Shown here piece after piece: positions 8,158-15,934 of a DNA stretch of 64,000 bases. Positions within the stretch are counted from its first letter, which is position 1, and each line of letters opens with the position of its first letter. The position numbers and the translations under genes were made by a program. The notes below the pieces were generated by a model. It searched no databases, was not told the DNA's origin, and worked only from the letters and a program-made list of their open reading frames with translations. Source of the DNA: Chryseobacterium salivictor (GTDB taxonomy: Bacteria > Bacteroidota > Bacteroidia > Flavobacteriales > Weeksellaceae); NCBI RefSeq assembly GCF_004359195.1, contig NZ_CP037954.1, forward strand, positions 2,728,001 through 2,792,000, read 5' to 3'.

Positions 8158-9186
8158 ATGAAAGCAATGTTGATTTACAAAACGGTTGATTTAACAACGG
8201 ACCGTCAGCCATTGGTGCTTGAAAATGTTCCGGTGCCCATTCCCCGCGATGATGAAATACTGATCAGGGTTTCAAGGTGTGGGGTCTGCCATACGGAACT
8301 GGATGAAATTGAAGGCCGTACTTCCCCAACAGTATTTCCGGTCATCCCCGGGCACCAGATTGTCGGCCGGGTGGCCGAAAAAGGAACCGCCGTTACGCTT
8401 TTTAATCAAGGCGACAGGGTGGGTGTCGCCTGGATATTTTCCGCCTGTGGCATCTGTGAATACTGCAGAACAGGGAACGAAAACCTTTGCGCTGATTTTA
8501 AAGCGACCGGAAGAGATGCTAACGGAGGTTACGCCGAGTACATGACGGTTTCTGAAAAATTCGCCTATCCCATTCCCGGAATATTTTCCGATTCCGAAGC
8601 GGCGCCCCTCTTGTGCGCAGGTGCGATAGGTTACCGCTCCGTGGTACTTTCCGGCATCAGAAACGGACAGCGTCTGGGTCTTACGGGCTTCGGAGCCTCT
8701 GCCCATCTGGTCTTAAAAATGATAAAGTATCAATATCCTGAGGTCAGCGTATTTGTCTTTGCCCGTGACCCTGGTGAACAGAAGTTTGCCCTTGAACTGG
8801 GTGCCGGATGGGCAGGAAATACACAGGACCGTTCTCCTGAGAAACTTCACGCCATCATAGACACCACCCCAGCCTGGACTCCCGTAGTGGAAGCAATGAA
8901 AAATCTTGAGCCCGGAGGACGCCTGATCATTAACGCCATCAGAAAAGAAGACCGGGACAGACCCTATTTGCTTAACCTGAATTATCACGAAGACCTGTGG
9001 ATGGAAAAGCAGATCAAAAGCGTGGCCAATGTCACCCGCAAAGACGTAAGGGAGTTTTTGCAGCTGGCCGCTGAAATTCCCATTAAACCGGTCATTGAAG
9101 AATACCGGTTAGAAGATGCGAACCGCGCATTAACAGATCTCAAAAATAAAAAAAGTATTGGGGCAAAAGTATTGGTAATAGCGTGA
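8158..9186 (+). CDS. Zinc-dependent alcohol dehydrogenase
   Basis: Medium-chain (MDR) zinc alcohol dehydrogenase of 342 residues. The catalytic-zinc motif is CGVCHTELDEIEGR followed by VIPGHQIVGRV (about residues 41-75). The structural-zinc lobe has ACGICEYCRTGNENLC with four cysteines. The nucleotide fold shows GLTGFGASAHLVLKM (G-x-G-x-x-A-like, about 181-195). The substrate cannot be told from sequence, but this CHTELDEIEGR subgroup is often found among universal stress and heat-shock genes, as here. It starts 73 bp after the erythromycin-esterase-family gene and ends the stress cluster. Confidence 0.9.
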   Translation: MKAMLIYKTVDLTTDRQPLVLENVPVPIPRDDEILIRVSRCGVCHTELDEIEGRTSPTVFPVIPGHQIVGRVAEKGTAVTLFNQGDRVGVAWIFSACGICEYCRTGNENLCADFKATGRDANGGYAEYMTVSEKFAYPIPGIFSDSEAAPLLCAGAIGYRSVVLSGIRNGQRLGLTGFGASAHLVLKMIKYQYPEVSVFVFARDPGEQKFALELGAGWAGNTQDRSPEKLHAIIDTTPAWTPVVEAMKNLEPGGRLIINAIRKEDRDRPYLLNLNYHEDLWMEKQIKSVANVTRKDVREFLQLAAEIPIKPVIEEYRLEDANRALTDLKNKKSIGAKVLVIA

Positions 9187-9309
9187 CACATCAATATTTT
9201 TTTTATTTAATCAACTGTGCCAAAGTTAGATAGCCTGTTATTGCCGATTAATAAATTATCATTTCTCCTTCTCTCTAAGTCTCATGTCTCCTTTACGGTT
9301 GAGGTAAAT

Positions 9310-9455
9310 GAATTTGATTTTCTTATTCCTGACTTCAACTCAAAAACTTTTCAACACAATCACTCTTCAATGTTGAGGCAAAGAATTTGATTTTTCTATT
9401 CCCAACTTTAACTCAAAAATCCATCAAAACAATCACTCTTCAATAGTGGGCAAAA
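9310..9455. repeat. Two tandem copies of a 73-bp unit
   Basis: Two adjacent imperfect copies, 9310-9382 and 9383-9455, each starting GAATTTGATTTT and ending with AATCACTCTTCAAT plus about 14 bases. No coding content. They precede the larger dispersed repeat and suggest an unstable intergenic segment. Confidence 0.7.
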
Positions 9456-9473
9456 GTAATTTAGTCTTTTATT

Positions 9474-9706
9474 AAGTTCTTTTGTCTTGAAACAAAAGAA
9501 CCAAAAGTTCAAGACTGGATCTTTTTGCTAAAAAATGAAGATTTCTTCCAAGAAAATCCCCGAACTCGCGCGGAAACAAAGTACCGCTTCGAAACGAGAT
9601 GATGGCCGCGCTTCGGACAAAGGGGATTTTTAGGCGTTATGTGTGTTTAAAGAGTTGGATGGGAAGAAATCTTCATTTTTCTTAACGCAAAAATCTCCTA
9701 AGTCAT
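9474..9706. repeat. Long palindromic intergenic repeat, copy A
   Basis: Starts with the inverted repeat GTTCTTTTGTC/AACAAAAGAAC. It also contains GAAGATTTCTTCC (9538-9550) opposed to GGGAAGAAATCTTC (9661-9674), and AATCCCC opposed to GGGGATT, so the whole unit can fold into a long imperfect hairpin. It is closely repeated at 9865-10208. No gene is seen. Confidence 0.75.
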
Positions 9707-9864
9707 AGGTGTTCATTCAAGATCTTCAGGTTCGGGTTATTTTTAAGAAAGTGGTTTTGGGTTTGGAACTTTGTCAAAGTTTTAATGCGGTATCAGGATA
9801 CTTTGACAAAGTTTTTGAGGATAGGAATTGGCGATCAGCCTGAGGGTGGACTGCTAAAGGTTTT

Positions 9865-10208
9865 AAGTTCTTTTGCCTTGATGCAAAAGAACCAAAAAAT
9901 CAAGACCTGGATCTTTTTGCTAAAAAATGAAGATTTCTTCCAAGAAATTGACTCCCTGTGGTCGTCGAACCACTTCGTTAGGTTTCCCCGAAATTTATCT
10001 CGTCCCTAAGACGAGACTCGCGCGGAAACAAAGTACCGCTTCGAAACCGAGATGATGGCCGCGCTTCGGACAAAGGGGATTTTTAGGCGGTATGCTCGTT
10101 TGAAAACTGGATGGGAAGAAATCTTCATTTGCCTCTTCTTTTTTTATTTTTTAATGGAATCGGCGAACCTCTTCGAGGTTTTTCTTAACGCAAAAATCTC
10201 CTAGTCAT
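9865..10208. repeat. Long palindromic intergenic repeat, copy B
   Basis: Second copy of the 9474-9706 unit, same orientation. It is longer because of extra sequence around 9950-10010 and 10130-10180. Shared blocks include AAAAAATGAAGATTTCTTCC, CGCGGAAACAAAGTACCGCT and GATGATGGCCGCGCTTCGGA. A 74-residue frame over this unit is not a gene. No coding sequence is seen in 9187-10390. Confidence 0.75.
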
Positions 10209-10390
10209 TTTAATTTCGATTTTTTAATTGAAGGTTTATGAAAAATTAAATTCGCTCCTTTTGTATTCAGAACGAATAAGTTTCAGTTGAGCAATGAGTT
10301 AATTGGTTATTCAAAGTTTTGACTTAAAGTCTATCATCTCAAATCTCTTAGTCTAATGTCTCGAAGGCTCATGTCTCCTTTAGGGCAGTT

Positions 10391-10594
10391 TTAATCGGTA
10401 ATGAATTCCTGAACTGATTCGAGGGATAGCCCCAGGTAGATGCAGAATTCTTCGACTGTTAATATTTGATGCGCGGGCTTGTTTAGGGATTTTTTGATTT
10501 TATGGATCAGATCACGGCTATAGCGCTCACTTTTTCCGGTGATGCGCTGGATGTCTTTTGGGTAGATGCAGAGGCGGGTGATTCTGGGTCTCAT
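10391..10594 (-). CDS. Small helix-turn-helix-like protein
   Basis: A 67-residue basic protein from ATG 10594 (MRPRITRLCIYPKDIQRITG). A longer frame to 10684 exists, but its N-terminus is not protein-like and the ATG at 10594 gives a compact product. Residues about 10-35 (YPKDIQRITGKSERYSRDLI) read like a helix-turn-helix and the tail LTVEEFCIYLGLSLESVQEF like a second helical pair, so I suggest a small DNA-binding protein. It lies next to an RteC protein on the same strand, and small regulators of this kind are common near RteC in Flavobacteriia mobile elements. Function not proven. Confidence 0.7.
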   Translation of the reverse strand: MRPRITRLCIYPKDIQRITGKSERYSRDLIHKIKKSLNKPAHQILTVEEFCIYLGLSLESVQEFITD

Positions 10595-10762
10595 CGTTTT
10601 GTTTTTCAATGCGAAACAAAGGTTTGAAAATACAAAAGAAATCTTTCGGTAGTTTTTCGGTACTACCGAACGATTCCTTTGCAAAGCCTATGGACAAATA
10701 GTTTTAAAATAAAAGACGATGCATCAAATGCTCCATTCTTTGGAAATCTATAGAAAAACAGC

Positions 10763-11608
10763 CTATTCGTCACTGTCGAGAAACAGCTGATTTAAATTAT
10801 CATTCAGTAATTGCAAAAATTTCGTCCTTCCATTTTTACGATTCCTTATTTCCGCAATGGTTTTATAAGCATTGCCTAAATCGAGTTCAAATAATTTTTC
10901 AGTTGCTTTAATCACTTCCGTGAATTCAATATTTCCTGCGTTAAAACACCGTGTTTGATGGAGGGCATACAGCAATTCTACCAATGAAACCTTTGATGCT
11001 GACCAAACCAAAGTAAATTTGGACTTGTTGGTCACGGAAAGTTCACCGATTGTATTGATGGTGTTGAGCAAATAAACTTCCAGATCCTTATTAGCAACGA
11101 TTTGTGAAATCTTGCTGTCATGAGAAGTGGTGAAATTTTCATCAAAATCATACAAGTCTGCTGAGAGTTCCATCTTAAGATCATAAGATTTCCGGACAAA
11201 ATATTTATGGTCCAGATAGGTTGCATTTCGATGGTAGTAGCTATGAAACTCTTTGTTCTCAGCATAATATTGCTTCAGTTTCGAAAGTTCGCTCAGATAG
11301 TACTTTCGGATTTCTTTTTGACCGGCGTTCGGTTTTGAAGTTTCAATACTGAGAATTTTCGAGTAGTACATAAACTTTGAAATAAACAATGGCTTTAAAG
11401 TTTTGAAAAACCTGACCTCATCTGCAATGCTTTCAAAAATGTGGTCTGACACCATCGTTTTAATTTCACGCACCGTCTCATCGATTTTCATCAGTGCCTT
11501 TTCAGAAATGAAGATCATGTTTTCACCCTCTTCTGAAAGATCCGTTACTTCTCTGCTTAAGTTTTCCGACAACTTTTCAATTTTGCTGAAAAATGTTTTT
11601 GTAATCAT
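10763..11608 (-). CDS. RteC domain protein
   Basis: 281-residue protein of the RteC family, first known from the Bacteroides conjugative transposon CTnDOT where RteC controls excision genes. The recognisable C-terminal part contains TLVWSASKVSLVELLYALHQ, the FNAGNIEFTEVIKATEKLFEL segment, and IAEIRNRKNGRTKFLQLLND, which match the conserved pattern I recall for the family. The central region has the Tyr/Phe-rich SELSKLKQYYAENKEFHSYYH stretch. No tetracycline-resistance, mobilisation or excision genes are in the window, so this is either a domesticated regulator or the edge of a decayed element. Promoter not identified. Confidence 0.82.
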   Translation of the reverse strand: MITKTFFSKIEKLSENLSREVTDLSEEGENMIFISEKALMKIDETVREIKTMVSDHIFESIADEVRFFKTLKPLFISKFMYYSKILSIETSKPNAGQKEIRKYYLSELSKLKQYYAENKEFHSYYHRNATYLDHKYFVRKSYDLKMELSADLYDFDENFTTSHDSKISQIVANKDLEVYLLNTINTIGELSVTNKSKFTLVWSASKVSLVELLYALHQTRCFNAGNIEFTEVIKATEKLFELDLGNAYKTIAEIRNRKNGRTKFLQLLNDNLNQLFLDSDE

Positions 11609-11647
11609 AATTTTTTCAGAAAATTTACAAAAACCAATTCAGTCAAC

Positions 11648-13369
11648 TTATTTCGGGCTATTGTCGATTTCTTCCAGTCTTTTTCTGATAAAATCTGTGG
11701 GTCGGATTCCGTTAATCTCAAAAAACAGATCTGAAAAACTTTGACGGGTAGCAATACCACATTCTTCAGCTAGAGATACAGTTTTGTAATTAAGGTATTT
11801 AGTTTGAGTATATAGGAGTCCGGTAATGTAGTTAATTCTCAGTTCAGCTATATATCGGTTAAAATTCATTCCTTTATTTTCATTGATAAATGTGGAAAGA
11901 TAGTAGGTGTTGGTTTTGAGTTGTGAAGCTAATGTATTTTGTGTCAATCCTTTTTGGATGAACTCATTATTCTTTTCAAATGAACTTAATTTCTCAGTCA
12001 ATTCATTGGTGATTTCGGGAGTAAGACTCATTTTCTTCGTAGTAAGAATGGCCCTTTCCGTCTGAAGCTCTTTTGGTTCTTTTTTAGAATGAAATTTATC
12101 TTGCAGTGCTTTATATTTGATCTCAATATTTCGTTTTTTACGGTAATCCAAAATTAAGAGGAACAAAAAAATAAAAGCCAGCATAAAAAACACAATCGTT
12201 AAAATAGCCCTACTCAAATTACTCTTCTCTAAATATTCTTTTTCATCCAACAAAGTTTGTCGGTCATATTCTTTATGTATTTTTAAAGATAGATAGGTGA
12301 AATCTATGGAAATCAAACTATCAGCTTTCAATAGTTGCTTGGTATAGTACAGTTGTTTATTAATGTCCTTTTCATTTTTATAGTGGTTAATCAGATATTC
12401 ATAATTGCTTATGATTCTGGGAACTACAAAATGATGGGTATTAAAAATAGAATCTACTTTCTGAAAATTCCTCACCGCTTGATCCTTATCGTAATGTAAA
12501 TAACTCCTTCCCAGATAAAAATAAATGATAGAACTCCACTCAAAATCTGCTGCCTTAATAATTGTCGGAAGCGCTTGAGTAAAATCTGCAATAGCTCCTT
12601 CGTAGTTATTTTGATGGAAATTTAGAATCCCTCTGGATTTGACAAAATAACTCTTCTCCAGCATAAAATCCTTTGAGTTTTCTATTTCATGAATTTGAGA
12701 TAAAGCCAGAGATACAATACTGTCGACTTTTGAATATTGAAGCGTATTCCCATGACAAATGGTAAGTTGATGCAGGCTGTTAAAATACCCTTTTCTGTTA
12801 TTGTATATTTCGTTAGGATGCAGTTTGTCTTTCGTTTTTTTCTCGAAAAATTCAGTACAGTTTTTAAAGTGTACTATCGCATCTTCATAATATCCCAAGT
12901 AGCTTTTTACGACTCCTAAATGGTAAATCACCTTATACTTTAGGTATTCATCTTTTGTATTCTTCGAATATTGAAAGGCTTTGACATATTCGTCTAACGC
13001 AGGTTTAAATTTTTTAAAATTTGAATAGTAAACTATGCCTTTCCCCAAATAAGCGATACTGATCAAGTCATTATCCCTTGATTGCAATGCCGCAACAATC
13101 ATGCTGTCGGAGTAGATGAGCTTTTTATATTCTGAAGGATTGAAGAGAACGGCGTCTCTATATCCCTGCACCAATTTTGGAAAGTTCGATTCTTTCTTGG
13201 CTTTTTTAATATATGCATTGACATACGGAATCGCTGCAGGATCATTTTTCTGCAAATCCTCGTAATTTTTTCTAATTTCTATGTAACCAGACAGATCAGA
13301 TGCCAGTACACAATTGACTGTACATAAAATAAAAAAAACAATAGAATATTTTTTAACAATACTCATCAT
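11648..13369 (-). CDS. TPR-sensor AraC-type membrane regulator
   Basis: 573-residue regulator. It has an N-terminal signal segment (about residues 5-23, SIVFFILCTVNCVLA), a long periplasmic TPR-like helical region (about 40-380), one transmembrane helix near 390-410 (ILTIVFFMLAFIFLFLLIL), a cytoplasmic linker, and a C-terminal AraC/XylS helix-turn-helix (about 470-565, with NTLASQLKTNTYYLSTFINE and LAEECGIATRQSFSDLFFEI). This architecture is typical of Bacteroidota one-component sensors. It is divergent from the lipoprotein/MauE/DUF6520 operon and is probably its regulator, perhaps also of the SusCD operon. Two adjacent ATGs (13369, 13366) could start it. Confidence 0.85.
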   Translation of the reverse strand: MMSIVKKYSIVFFILCTVNCVLASDLSGYIEIRKNYEDLQKNDPAAIPYVNAYIKKAKKESNFPKLVQGYRDAVLFNPSEYKKLIYSDSMIVAALQSRDNDLISIAYLGKGIVYYSNFKKFKPALDEYVKAFQYSKNTKDEYLKYKVIYHLGVVKSYLGYYEDAIVHFKNCTEFFEKKTKDKLHPNEIYNNRKGYFNSLHQLTICHGNTLQYSKVDSIVSLALSQIHEIENSKDFMLEKSYFVKSRGILNFHQNNYEGAIADFTQALPTIIKAADFEWSSIIYFYLGRSYLHYDKDQAVRNFQKVDSIFNTHHFVVPRIISNYEYLINHYKNEKDINKQLYYTKQLLKADSLISIDFTYLSLKIHKEYDRQTLLDEKEYLEKSNLSRAILTIVFFMLAFIFLFLLILDYRKKRNIEIKYKALQDKFHSKKEPKELQTERAILTTKKMSLTPEITNELTEKLSSFEKNNEFIQKGLTQNTLASQLKTNTYYLSTFINENKGMNFNRYIAELRINYITGLLYTQTKYLNYKTVSLAEECGIATRQSFSDLFFEINGIRPTDFIRKRLEEIDNSPK

Positions 13370-13587
13370 TCTAATTTTTGAGAAACTGAATTACCTTCAA
13401 AATTAGACAAATTATATTGATAATAATATCAAGGCAAGCATATCAGTTCACCACAAGACGATCATGTCAAATAAATTCCCATGAATAACCATTTATCCAC
13501 TGAAAAGGATGGTCAAAATTTAAAAATCTTGACGTCGTTATTTTTAAAGCATGCCAACAAAGCCTTTTTTAAGGGCTTTTTGTCTGA

Positions 13588-13595
13588 TATCTTTG
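13588..13595 (+). promoter_or_regulatory. Promoter -7 box of lipoprotein/MauE operon
   Basis: TATCTTTG fits TAnnTTTG, 52 bp before ATG 13648, with a T-rich block at 13565-13570 in the -33 place. A small hairpin (AAAGCC/GGGCTTT, about 13559-13580) overlaps the spacer and could be a regulator site or a terminator of upstream transcription. Confidence 0.5.
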
Positions 13596-13647
13596 ACTCA
13601 GGAATTCTAATAAAAACTCGGCCGAGATAACTTAAAAATCAATTAAA

Positions 13648-13884
13648 ATGAAAAAGTTACTCTCAATTACAGCAATCTTATGGTGTATTTTATGTGTTTG
13701 GTCCTGTAGAGAATCAGACAAAGAAACCAGCTATCCTAATTTGGAAAATTTCAAAAAAAATCAAGAACCGGATCGTTCTCAAATCTTAGCAGGAGACTCT
13801 TTGAAAGCACCCGGCATTAATGATCCAGATCCACCCATAAAAGACGGACAGGATTGGAGAATGGGAAATGGCAATAAAAAATGA
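13648..13884 (+). CDS. Small lipoprotein
   Basis: 78-residue lipoprotein. A basic N-terminus and hydrophobic stretch (KKLLSITAILWCILCV) lead to a lipobox VWSC, so the mature protein would be about 58 residues anchored in a membrane. The C-terminal tail is Pro/Asp/Gly-rich (DPDPPIKDGQDWRMGNG). Short lipoproteins ending near a DGQDW-type motif are, from memory, common in Chryseobacterium-type genomes. It is the first gene of a plus-strand operon with a 56-residue peptide, a MauE protein and a DUF6520-like peptide. Its stop codon is in the same frame as the next small gene, only 12 bases before that gene's ATG. Confidence 0.75.
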   Translation: MKKLLSITAILWCILCVWSCRESDKETSYPNLENFKKNQEPDRSQILAGDSLKAPGINDPDPPIKDGQDWRMGNGNKK

Positions 13885-13893
13885 CTCAATGTT

Positions 13894-14064
13894 ATGAACT
13901 CATCTGCTAAAACCATGATCCGTGCCACAGGATTATCTTGTCCCACTAGTGGAATCTGGGAAAGTATGGGAAATTTTAAAACCACCTCCCCCATCGCAAA
14001 AGGCAGCCCAATGCCCGATTACTGCGGTAAAAAAATCCAATGGAAACTGATTCAGATCTGTTGA
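13894..14064 (+). CDS. 56-residue conserved-looking peptide
   Basis: Frame from ATG 13894 to TGA 14062-14064. It includes ATGLSCPTSGIWESMG, an FKTTSPIAKGSPMPDYC segment and a tail KKIQWKLIQIC. Three cysteines, alternating hydrophobics and the CPxSGIW / KGxxMP pattern look like a small beta-rich domain rather than chance. The gene is in frame with the preceding lipoprotein (TGA at 13882-13884), so the pair could be two genes, a gene with a stop mutation, or a read-through product. No signal peptide is visible, which would fit a former C-terminal domain of the lipoprotein. It sits inside the operon, 26 bp before the MauE gene. Confidence 0.55.
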   Translation: MNSSAKTMIRATGLSCPTSGIWESMGNFKTTSPIAKGSPMPDYCGKKIQWKLIQIC

Positions 14065-14089
14065 TAACGATGATAAAAAAACAATTATC

Positions 14090-15574
14090 ATGAAAACCTT
14101 TAGAAAAACATTCCCAATTACCGTAAGTTTTTTCTTCATCCTTCTGTTCGTGTATGCCGCTGCAAGCAAGATGATAGATTTTGAAAACTTTCAAGTGCAG
14201 CTGGCACAGTCGCCGCTTCTGAGTGCTTATGCTGGAATGATTTCTTATGGGGTTATCGCATTGGAAATCGGAATTGCAGTCCTGCTGTTCGTCCCGAAAT
14301 GGAGAAATCTGGGGATGCACACTGCATTCGGTCTTATGGTAGCTTTTACGGTATATATTTACCTGATTCTGCACCACAGCGATGATATTCCCTGTTCCTG
14401 TGGTGGGATATTAGAAAAAATGGGGTGGCCGGAACATTTGATATTTAATGTTGCATGTGTTGGTATCTCTTTATTTGCAATTGTTTTCATTGGGAAAGAA
14501 GGGGCGGTCCATTTTCGCAGAACTGCTGCTGTGAGCAGTCTTATCGTGATGATAAGTGGTGGCGGTATGGGCGCCCTCTTTCTTTCTTCTGAGTATATCA
14601 TGAAAAAAGAGAATAATTTCACGAGGAGGTTTCCGTTTCAACCAATCATTCTAGACCAATCCTTTGACTTAGAGGTAAATTCTTACTATTTTGCAGGCTC
14701 AGATGATCAGCATATTTATTTTGGTAATCCCACAGCTCCCTTTCAGCTTTTTACCCTTGATCACTCATTCAAAAAATTGGAGACCGTTACCATTCAGACA
14801 GACCCTGACCTTCAATTCCGCAGTCCGAAAGTGAAAGTTTCAAATGATCAACTGTTCTTTTTTGACGGTACTGTACCAATCATATACGCCGGAAATCAGA
14901 AAGATTTCAGCGGCAAAGTAAAAACCAAAAGTTTCCGGAACGTGTACTTTGAACAGCTGGCAATAATCGATTCTAACCATTTTTACTTCACTGCAGTCAG
15001 CAGCAGCACGCAGGATAAGGTTTTAGGTTCTTTACAGATTAACGAAACCCCCTCCGTCCAACTGCGGGGCGATATTTTAAAGAAAAAGCACGACGGTATT
15101 TTTGATACGGATGGTCTCTTACTTACCGACAAAAAAAATAGTGGAGTTTTTTATGTTCATTATTATTCCAACCGGATCATCAAACTAGACTTGAATAAAA
15201 CAAAACAGACTTCTATGCGGACCATTGACCCCATTTCCACTCCGGATATTCCTGTCACAAAGTTAGAAGATGGTAGACGGAAAATGACAGTACCCCCACC
15301 AACTGTTAACAGAAGTATGGCGGTGTACGGAGGTGTACTTTTTTGCGAGTCCCCCCGCATGGGGAAATTTGAGGAAAGATCATTGTGGAAGGACCATTTC
15401 ATTATTGATGTCTATAAAACATATTCTGCAGAATATTGGGGGAGTTTTTATATTCCGAAAGGAAGAGAGAAAACGCTACGGATGCTGGCTACGGATCAAT
15501 ACTTATTTGTATTGTCCGGTACAAAAATTATCAGGTACCGGTGGAATAAATCGGTCAAAGATAGTTTTCAATAA
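14090..15574 (+). CDS. MauE-type membrane protein with C-terminal propeller-like domain
   Basis: 494-residue protein. The first about 170 residues are a MauE/DoxX-like membrane domain with about five helices (near 9-29, 46-68, 74-95, 118-137, 146-168) and a CSCGG motif at about 101-105 followed by ILEKMGWPEHLIFN. The CSCGG cysteine pair is the feature that links MauE-type proteins to disulfide chemistry. The remaining about 320 residues form a periplasmic beta-rich domain with repeated short strands (IYFGNPTAPFQLFTL, LFFFDGTVPIIYAG, LFVLSGTKIIRYRW), probably a beta-propeller. It sits in an operon with two small cysteine-containing products, so a role in oxidising or handling them is likely but inferred. 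Confidence 0.8.
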   Translation: MKTFRKTFPITVSFFFILLFVYAAASKMIDFENFQVQLAQSPLLSAYAGMISYGVIALEIGIAVLLFVPKWRNLGMHTAFGLMVAFTVYIYLILHHSDDIPCSCGGILEKMGWPEHLIFNVACVGISLFAIVFIGKEGAVHFRRTAAVSSLIVMISGGGMGALFLSSEYIMKKENNFTRRFPFQPIILDQSFDLEVNSYYFAGSDDQHIYFGNPTAPFQLFTLDHSFKKLETVTIQTDPDLQFRSPKVKVSNDQLFFFDGTVPIIYAGNQKDFSGKVKTKSFRNVYFEQLAIIDSNHFYFTAVSSSTQDKVLGSLQINETPSVQLRGDILKKKHDGIFDTDGLLLTDKKNSGVFYVHYYSNRIIKLDLNKTKQTSMRTIDPISTPDIPVTKLEDGRRKMTVPPPTVNRSMAVYGGVLFCESPRMGKFEERSLWKDHFIIDVYKTYSAEYWGSFYIPKGREKTLRMLATDQYLFVLSGTKIIRYRWNKSVKDSFQ

Positions 15575-15629
15575 GGGAGACGCCGAAAACCCGACTTAGA
15601 GTAGGCACTTAATTTTTAAATTTAAAAAA

Positions 15630-15899
15630 ATGAAAAATTTAAAGAATTTCATTTTACCGGCAGCTTTTGCAGTATTAGGTGTCGGTAGCGCGTTTGCTTC
15701 AAAACCAGCCAAAACAAACGATGCAGCAATCGTAGACGGTCATGTTAAACGTCCGAACGAACAGGTAAAATGCCAGAACACGCATATTAGATGCAGTACT
15801 ACAGGAACTCAAACCTGTACTGCGGATGTAGGAATGGGACCGGAAATTTTATACAATCTGGTAGGGACAAGCTGTCCAACGGAATTATATTTTCAATAA
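15630..15899 (+). CDS. DUF6520-like secreted four-cysteine peptide
   Basis: 89-residue product with a signal peptide (KNFILPAAFAVLGVGSAFAS, cleavage near residue 24). The mature part of about 65 residues carries four cysteines (QVKCQNTHIRC, TQTCTADVG, GTSCPTELY). It resembles the DUF6520 group of short Bacteroidota exported peptides, whose function is not established. The even cysteine count and the adjoining MauE gene suggest two disulfides. A bidirectional terminator lies 7 bp after the stop, so this ends the operon. It is convergent with the prolyl oligopeptidase gene. What it does (structural, signalling, or a substrate of the neighbouring peptidase) is unknown. Confidence 0.75.
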   Translation: MKNLKNFILPAAFAVLGVGSAFASKPAKTNDAAIVDGHVKRPNEQVKCQNTHIRCSTTGTQTCTADVGMGPEILYNLVGTSCPTELYFQ

Positions 15900-15906
15900 T
15901 AAAAAA

Positions 15907-15930
15907 GGGGATGCTGAACAGCATCCCTTT
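15907..15930. terminator. Bidirectional terminator
   Basis: GGGATGCT (15908-15915), loop GAAC, AGCATCCC (15920-15927), flanked by A-tract on the left and TTTT on the right. It can end both the plus-strand DUF6520-like gene and the minus-strand peptidase gene, whose stop is at 15935. Confidence 0.85.
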
Positions 15931-15934
15931 TATT

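Noticed and set aside
7197..8159. 320-residue minus-strand frame opposite the erythromycin-esterase-family gene
   Set aside because: Shadow of a gene with strong family motifs; composition (His/Cys-rich, no domain) is not protein-like.
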